A stretch of 60,000 nucleotides of DNA from Liolophura sinensis (Eukaryota; Mollusca; Polyplacophora; Chitonida; Chitonidae): positions 1,120,501 through 1,180,500 of the forward strand of contig NW_027017953.1 of the NCBI RefSeq assembly GCF_032854445.1, in the 5' to 3' direction. A program made the position numbers and the translations under genes. Under the pieces are notes generated by a model, which did not search any database, was not told where the DNA came from, and saw only the letters and a program-made list of their open reading frames with translations. Of this stretch, positions 56,301-60,000 are shown in pieces (the stretch's first letter is position 1; each line of letters opens with the position of its first letter).

Positions 56301-57685
56301 ATCGCATTGGTGAGAGGCTTCTGAATCATTATTTTGTGTACCACATTAACAGCTCGACCACGGAGTCACAGGTGTATTTATACCTTATTTTTTATTAAGA
56401 ACGAAATAATGCTTCAGAGCCATGCCAATTGGCACTGAATCTGGTATCGCCAGATGGCTTTAAAATTGACAACGTAACAGAAGTTGTGTAGCTTTCATGT
56501 ATACCAAACCACACTTGTATACCTCTTACGATAAATTCAGTTTCTGTGCTGCTGTGCTGCTAGCGTTACCCCGATTGTGGGTTAAGCAATACATATTCTG
56601 GTCATTTCACAATTCTGTCCGTCACTCATCTAATCAGTCTGTCACTCACCTAATCAATCTGTCACTGATCTAATCAACCTGTCTCTCATCAAATCATTCT
56701 GCCACTCACCAAATCAATCTGTCATTCACCTAATCAATATGTCACTCACTTAATCAATCTGTCGCTCACTTAATCAATCTGTCACTGATCTAATCAACCT
56801 GTCTCTCATCTAATCATTCTGCCACTCATCAAATCAATCTGTCACTCACCTAATCAATCTGTCACTCACCCAATTAATTTGTCACTCACTTAATCAATCT
56901 GCCCACTCACTTAATCAATCTGTCACTCACCTTAGCAATCTATCACTCACCAATTCAATCTTTGAATCTTCAAATCATTCTACCAATCAACAAATCAATC
57001 CATCACTCACCTAATCAATCTGTCACTCACCTAATCAATCTGTCACTCAGCTAGTCAGTCTGTCACTCATCACAGATCATTCTGTCACTCACGCAGTCAA
57101 TCTGACACTCACCTAATCAATCTGTTACTCATGAGATCTTTCTGACACGCCTTTAATCAATCTGTCACTCAGCTAGCCAATCTGTCACTCATCAGATCAT
57201 TCTGTCACTCACCCTGTCAATCTGACACTCACGTAATCAATCTGTCACTCTCCAGATCATTCTGTCACTGACCAAATCAATCTGTCACTCACCAAATCAA
57301 TCTGACACTCACCTTATCAACCATTCACTCACCAGACCATTCGGTCACTCATCTCATCAATCTGTCACTCATCAAATCAATCTGTCACTGGCCTAATCAA
57401 TATGTCTCTCACTGAATCAATCTGTCACTGGCCTAATAAGTCTGTTACTCATCGGATCTGTCTGTCACTCCCTTAAACAATCTATCACTCGAGAAATCAA
57501 TCTGTCTCTCACCAAATCAATCTGTCACTCGCCTAATCAATCTGTCATTCACCTAATCAATCTGTCTCTGACCTAATGATGACTGGTTGTGTTTCTGGCA
57601 GATGATTGATGACCATTACCACTCAGAGACGTTACCACTACCCCACAGTTATGACCAAACCCGCCGCCAGATGGCTTCCTATCAG
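43977..57685 (+). CDS. EGF-SEA-EGF-EGF single-pass membrane protein (mucin/IMPG-like), partial
   Basis: Gene-level entry. Exons 43977-44398, 45791-45903, 46812-47088, 47549-47698, 51060-51120, 52743-52789, a transmembrane exon within 53324-54800, 55974-56137 and 57602-57685 join in phase where testable. Order: Ser/Thr/Glu-rich linker, Cys-rich EGF-like module, SEA domain, calcium-binding-type EGF, second EGF, transmembrane helix, cytoplasmic tail. SEA domains occur in membrane mucins and interphotoreceptor proteoglycans, where they often self-cleave; the site here looks inactive. Neither the 5' exons nor the stop is found; the gene probably continues into the gap. Closest architectures are membrane mucins and IMPG2-like proteins, but identity is not claimed. 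A frameshift lies in the first exon. Three exon junctions carry minisatellites. Confidence 0.8.
44845..45265 (+). repeat. ~34-bp minisatellite (~13 copies) in EGF/SEA intron
   Basis: Unit GGAATAGGCCATGGAGGGAT plus AGACAGACTGTGTA, with variable truncated units. No exon relation is seen. Confidence 0.9.
45791..45903 (+). CDS. EGF/SEA gene exon: SEA domain, first part
   Basis: The acceptor is ccttttctgtag and the donor GCT|GTGAGT. It has 2 + 111 nt; the first 2 nt complete GCT with the G of the previous exon. It encodes QYFRGDIRLFIDLNRWLN and TLLKAQFRNA, matching the SEA N-terminal half. Confidence 0.85.
45992..46140 (-). mobile_element. SINE-A-like fragment
   Basis: On the + strand it reads TTTATTTGATTGGTGTTTTT, ACGCCTTACTCAACAATGC. 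The last part also occurs at 49194-49220, so the two may share a derived subfamily. Confidence 0.6.
46812..47088 (+). CDS. EGF/SEA gene exon: SEA domain, second part
   Basis: The acceptor is ggcccccctacag and the donor AAAG|GTAGGG. It has 276 + 1 nt, phase 0 at the start. It encodes LSTEDVDSLLDVQVVGIEQR, SGVIVTFEMVLDK and NLTDVINSLSLK. The position of the usual G-S-V-V-V cleavage site reads S-G-V-I-V, so the Ser after the cleavage Gly is absent. Confidence 0.88.
47549..47698 (+). CDS. EGF/SEA gene exon: calcium-binding-type EGF
   Basis: The acceptor is tcgtcttgcag and the donor ACAC|GTAAGA. It has 2 + 147 + 1 nt and encodes DFNHCLDPGHNYCDHNAVC followed by TNRMGSFVCRCRVGY and GEHCT. The Asp start and N-R-x-G-S-F-x-C pattern is typical of cbEGF. 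Confidence 0.92.
48050..48265 (-). mobile_element. SINE-A copy with internal deletion
   Basis: On the + strand it reads TTTATTTGATTGGTGTTTTA, GCCGCCAACATTATGGTGGG, GAAACCCACGACTATCGGCA, GAGATGCTCCTGGGTCATTC and CTACCTTGGCCACG. It lacks the segment holding the AACTCACAGC block. Confidence 0.85.
48765..49170 (+). repeat. 19-bp minisatellite (~21 copies) in EGF/SEA intron
   Basis: Unit GATATCCTGCATGATGATT, period 19, with GATTTCC and GATTCCC variants and two deleted units (CCTGCGATTGATT). Confidence 0.95.
49215..49415 (+). mobile_element. SINE-B copy ending in (ACTC)n
   Basis: Shares GTGAAGCAGCACTAGATAAA, CGGTGGAGATCCGCCCTGCA and CGTCGTCATATTACTGAAAA with 35080-35375. The tail is CACTCACTCACTC. 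Confidence 0.75.
49416..51059. other. EGF/SEA intron, no element recognised
   Basis: AT-rich intron with an (ATA)n run near 50770. It ends in a good acceptor (tttcctgctcacag) at 51059. Confidence 0.45.
51060..51120 (+). CDS. EGF/SEA gene exon: second EGF, first half
   Basis: It has 2 + 57 + 2 nt and encodes TCGCQNNGTCVINDGLVSC. The donor TGCAG|GTGAGA at 51120/51121 seeds the following array. Confidence 0.9.
51110..51400 (+). repeat. 32-bp array repeating the 5' splice site (~8 copies)
   Basis: AG|GT junctions occur at 51120, 51152, 51216, 51248, 51281 and 51330, mostly 32-33 bp apart. Units read GTGAGACAAAA.CTTGT.CTG, TGGTGTCATCAG. The copy at 51320-51330 repeats even the exon end GTGTCCTGCAG|GTGAGA. 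Confidence 0.88.
52365..52670 (+). repeat. 23-bp minisatellite (~13 copies)
   Basis: Unit GATGACAGTAGTGATAACAC plus AGT, period 23. It ends about 70 bp before the next exon. Confidence 0.93.
52743..52789 (+). CDS. EGF/SEA gene exon: second EGF, second half
   Basis: The acceptor is tctatttcag and the donor AAAA|GTAAGT. It has 1 + 45 + 1 nt and encodes CPQWFLGEKCEIDGK, completing the EGF begun at 51060. It ends with one nt (A), matching a 2-nt start in the transmembrane exon. Confidence 0.9.
52868..52936 (+). mobile_element. SINE-A tail fragment
   Basis: GTGTAAGTGAAATATTCTTC, then AATCAAGTAAATAAAT. Tail only. Confidence 0.7.
53225..54800 (+). repeat. 99-bp array (~15-16 copies) repeating an acceptor plus transmembrane exon
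   Basis: Unit CTTATCTCCACAG|TGTTGCT, GATCGTCCTGTGCTCTGTGC, TCGGGGGTCTTCTGCTCATG, GCCGTGATCTTCTGTCTGGT, CTGTGTCTGTATCTTATGT; period 99 (33 codons). Each unit encodes a 33-residue hydrophobic segment and ends in a pyrimidine-rich CCACAG acceptor. About four units have CCACAT instead and so lose the AG. Single-nt insertions (about 54027, 54086 and 54255) break the frame. Confidence 0.95.
53324..54800 (+). CDS. EGF/SEA gene transmembrane exon (copy used unclear)
   Basis: The first acceptor CCACAG at 53318-53323 gives a 2-nt start (TG) that joins the previous exon's A in phase, reading LLIVLCSVLEGLLLM. Alternatively the last unit (acceptor near 54715) is the true exon, since it alone runs into CAFKKKARKAN, a basic stop-transfer stretch; that unit carries two apparent 1-nt insertions. 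A donor for this exon was not resolved. Confidence 0.5.
54801..55973. other. EGF/SEA intron, small tandem motif
   Basis: Three ~40-bp copies around CTGTCCAGCACACCAAATGC lie at 55190-55290. Nothing else is recognised up to the acceptor at 55973. Confidence 0.5.
55974..56137 (+). CDS. EGF/SEA gene exon: cytoplasmic tail 1
   Basis: The acceptor is gttgttgttttag and the donor CTG|GTAAGC. It has 2 + 162 nt and encodes VQSGAQRLQYPVIDSTLIKL followed by DLRRWSYVSEPIRYADEL. It holds no Cys and several Tyr, consistent with a cytoplasmic segment. Confidence 0.8.
56255..56370 (-). mobile_element. SINE-A head fragment
   Basis: On the + strand it reads TTTGAACTCACAGAGATCGC, ATTGGTGAGAGGCTTCTG and AACAGCTCGACCACGG. 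Head half only. Confidence 0.75.
56600..57575 (+). repeat. 20-bp minisatellite (~48 copies)
   Basis: Unit TCAATCTGTCACTCACCTAA, period 20, with many substitutions. It ends about 25 bp before the next exon's acceptor. Confidence 0.95.
57602..57685 (+). CDS. EGF/SEA gene exon: cytoplasmic tail 2
   Basis: The acceptor is tgtttctggcag and the donor TCAG|GTACGC. It has 28 codons, phase 0 on both sides, and encodes MIDDHYHSETLPLPHSYDQT followed by RRQMASYQ. A second CAG|GTATGC donor-like site follows 24 nt downstream. Confidence 0.8.
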
Positions 57686-57837
57686 GTACGCTACAATTAT
57701 GCTACAGGTATGCTACATTTATGCTACATCTACATGTACTGTACATGTCTCTCTGTCTCATTTAGTGACTTGTGGGTGTTCTTATCGGTGAAGGCAAGGG
57801 GAACTAATTGTGATGAGTTCCAATTCATGTTCTTGTG

Positions 57838-59417
57838 ACTCAGGTATGTGCCTCTCGGGCTGACACTGACATCCTACATTTGTGTACGGGCCGTGCACAC
57901 ACCTCCTCTCTGGCTGACAGTGACATCCTACATTTGTGTACGGGCCGTGCACACACGTCCTCTCTGGCTGACAGTGACATCTTACATTTGTGTAAGGCCG
58001 TGTACTTGCCTCCTCTGGGGCTGACAGTGACATCTTACGTTTGTATACAGGCCGTGTACTCGCTTCCTCTCGGGTTGACTGTGACACCTTACATTTGTGT
58101 ACAGGCCGTGTACCCGCCTCCTCTTGTTCTGACAGTGACATGTTACGTTTATATGCAGGCCGTGTACTGACCTCCTCTCGGTCTGACAGTGATATCTTAC
58201 ATTTGTATATAGGCCGCGTACCCGCCTCCTCTCGTTCTGACAGTGACATGTTACGTTTATATGCAGGCCGTGTACTTGCCTTCTCTCGGTCTGACAGTAA
58301 CATCTTACATTTGTATATAGGCCGTGTACTTGCCTCCTCTCGTTCTGACAGGGGACATCTTACATTTGTATATAGGCCGTGTAACTTGCCTCCTCTCGTT
58401 CTGACAGGGACATCTTACATTTGCATGCAGGCCGTGTACTGACCTCTCGGTCTGGACGGTGATATCTTACATTTGTATATAGGCGCGTACTCTCCTCCTC
58501 TTGTTCTGACAGTGACATGTTACATTTGTATATAGGCCGTGTACTCGCCGCATCTCGTTCTGACAGTAACATCTTACATTTGTATATAGGCGTGTACTGG
58601 CCTCCTCTCGGGCTGACAGTGACATATTACATTTGTACATAGGCCGTGTACTTGCCTTCTCACGGGCTGACAGTGACATATTACATTTATATATAGGCCG
58701 TGTACTTGCCTCCTCTCGGGCGTGACAGTGGACATATTACATTTGTATATAGGCCGTGTACTTGCCATCTCTCGGGCTGACAGTGACATATTACATTTTA
58801 TATAGGCCGTGTACTTGCCTTCTCTCGGGCTGACAGTGACATGTTACATTTGTATATAGGCCGTGTACTTGCCTCCTCTCGTTCTGACAGTGACATCTTA
58901 CATTTGCATGCAGGCCGTGTACTGACCCCTCTCCGTCTGACGGTGACATATTAACATTTGTATATAGGCCGCGTACCCGCCTCCTCTCGTTCTGACAGTG
59001 ACATATTACATTTGTATATAGGCCGTGTACTTGCCCCCTCTCGGCTGACAGTGACATCTTACATTTGTATGCAGGCCGTGTACTGGCCTCCTTTCGGTCT
59101 GACGGTGACATCTTACATTTGTTTGCAGGTCGTGTACTTGCCTCCTCTCGGCTGACACTGACATACTACCATTTGTGTACAGGCTTTGTACTCGCCTCCT
59201 CTCAGTCTGACAGTGACATCTTACATTGTGTACAGGCTGTGTACTCGCCTCCTCTCAGGCTGACGGTGACATTTACGTTTGTGTACAGGCTGTGTACTGG
59301 TCTCCTCTCAGGCTGACAGTGACATCTCTTACATTTGTATAATGGACGTGTACTCGCCCCCCCTCGGGTTGACATTGACATTTTACGTTTGTGTACAGGC
59401 CGTGTACTTGCCTCCTC
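57838..59417 (+). repeat. 54-bp array (~29 copies) with acceptor-like junctions, cut by the gap
   Basis: Unit CATTTGTATACAG|GCCGTGT, ACTTGCCTCCTCTCGGGCTG, ACAGTGACATCTTA; period ~54 with 1-3 nt indels. Many copies have TATATAG or TGCAG just before GCCGTGTAC. Reading A-V-Y-L-P-P-L from that point fits the phase-0 end of the previous exon, so one copy may be the next exon's start. Confidence 0.92.
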
Positions 59418-59617
59418 NNNNNNNNNNNNNNNNNNNNNNNNNNNNNNNNNNNNNNNNNNNNNNNNNNNNNNNNNNNNNNNNNNNNNNNNNNNNNNNNNNN
59501 NNNNNNNNNNNNNNNNNNNNNNNNNNNNNNNNNNNNNNNNNNNNNNNNNNNNNNNNNNNNNNNNNNNNNNNNNNNNNNNNNNNNNNNNNNNNNNNNNNNN
59601 NNNNNNNNNNNNNNNNN
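59418..59617. other. Assembly gap (200 N)
   Basis: Exactly 200 N. The round number suggests a scaffolding placeholder rather than a measured gap. Confidence 0.99.
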
Positions 59618-60000
59618 CAGCTATCAAGTCAAGTTTGAGTGTGCACTGATTTAACCTTGAACTGGACCGTTTCCTGTGTCTCTTAATGATTTTTAACACA
59701 TATGTTTGAAAGGACAACAGCATATATACCAACGGCCCTGGTCTTCAAATGATAGCACAGTTCGGCTTACATAAAGTACTGCCTGGCGGCAAATTGTCCC
59801 GTCAATTCTTGTCTTTCAAAGTATAACTGTGTTTATGACAAGACGGCCCAGGTTATTTGAGTTATATTTTTTACCGTGACAGCATGTAAGAATTTCTGCT
59901 AGCTAACCAACAACCTGTCAACACCACCCAGACTTACCCTAATTCCTAACCATTTCACATTTGAAAGAGCAAATTTCAGCGCAGTATATGCACATTTTAA
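59618..60000 (+). repeat. Second copy of 34252-34635
   Basis: Collinear with 34252-34635 to the window end at about 96% identity by eye. No relation to the array left of the gap. Confidence 0.9.

Overview
The window is animal nuclear DNA, most likely from a mollusc or close lophotrochozoan relative. Three genes with short exons and GT-AG introns are broken up by dispersed tRNA-derived SINEs (AATAAAT-tailed), a decayed Ty3-type LTR element and about twenty minisatellites. Nothing looks prokaryotic. The assignment rests on protein resemblance and repeat style, not on a search.

Layout. (1) 71-8390, + strand: the last five exons of an ASNSD1 orthologue (asparagine synthetase domain-containing 1); its 5' part lies left of the window. 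(2) 8391-15494: intergenic space with 92-, 48- and 26-bp minisatellites. (3) 15495-25556, - strand: a complete STK11/LKB1 orthologue in nine coding exons. All phases join, giving 430 aa ending in a CaaX-like CKQS. It is tail-to-tail with ASNSD1. (4) 25557-43976: SINEs, two further minisatellites, a few unrecognised ORFs, and a 3.56-kb LTR element (38698-42255) with TG...CA LTRs and a GCAAT target duplication. (5) 43977-57685, + strand: a gene for a single-pass membrane protein with EGF-SEA-EGF-EGF-transmembrane-tail order; both ends are missing. (6) a 200-N gap (59418-59617), followed by sequence that repeats 34252-34635 at about 96% identity.

The most striking signal is that several minisatellites are built from the exon-intron junctions they sit on. 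The 60-bp array filling ASNSD1 intron 213-5574 is about 80 copies of the preceding exon's 3' end plus its 5' splice site. The 42-bp array after STK11 exon 8 repeats that exon's last 33 nt plus its donor. In the EGF/SEA gene a 32-bp array repeats a donor, a 99-bp array repeats an acceptor with the transmembrane exon, and a 54-bp array carries acceptor-like junctions. Three unrelated genes in 60 kb thus carry tens of duplicated splice sites. This suggests a local process that tandemly amplifies splice junctions. It may create alternative splice sites or new introns, or may be tolerated as intronic satellite.

The very long ORFs over arrays (for example 190-5064 and 20138-22690) follow from stop-free units whose length is a multiple of three, and are not called as genes. 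No tRNA, rRNA or CRISPR locus is supported.
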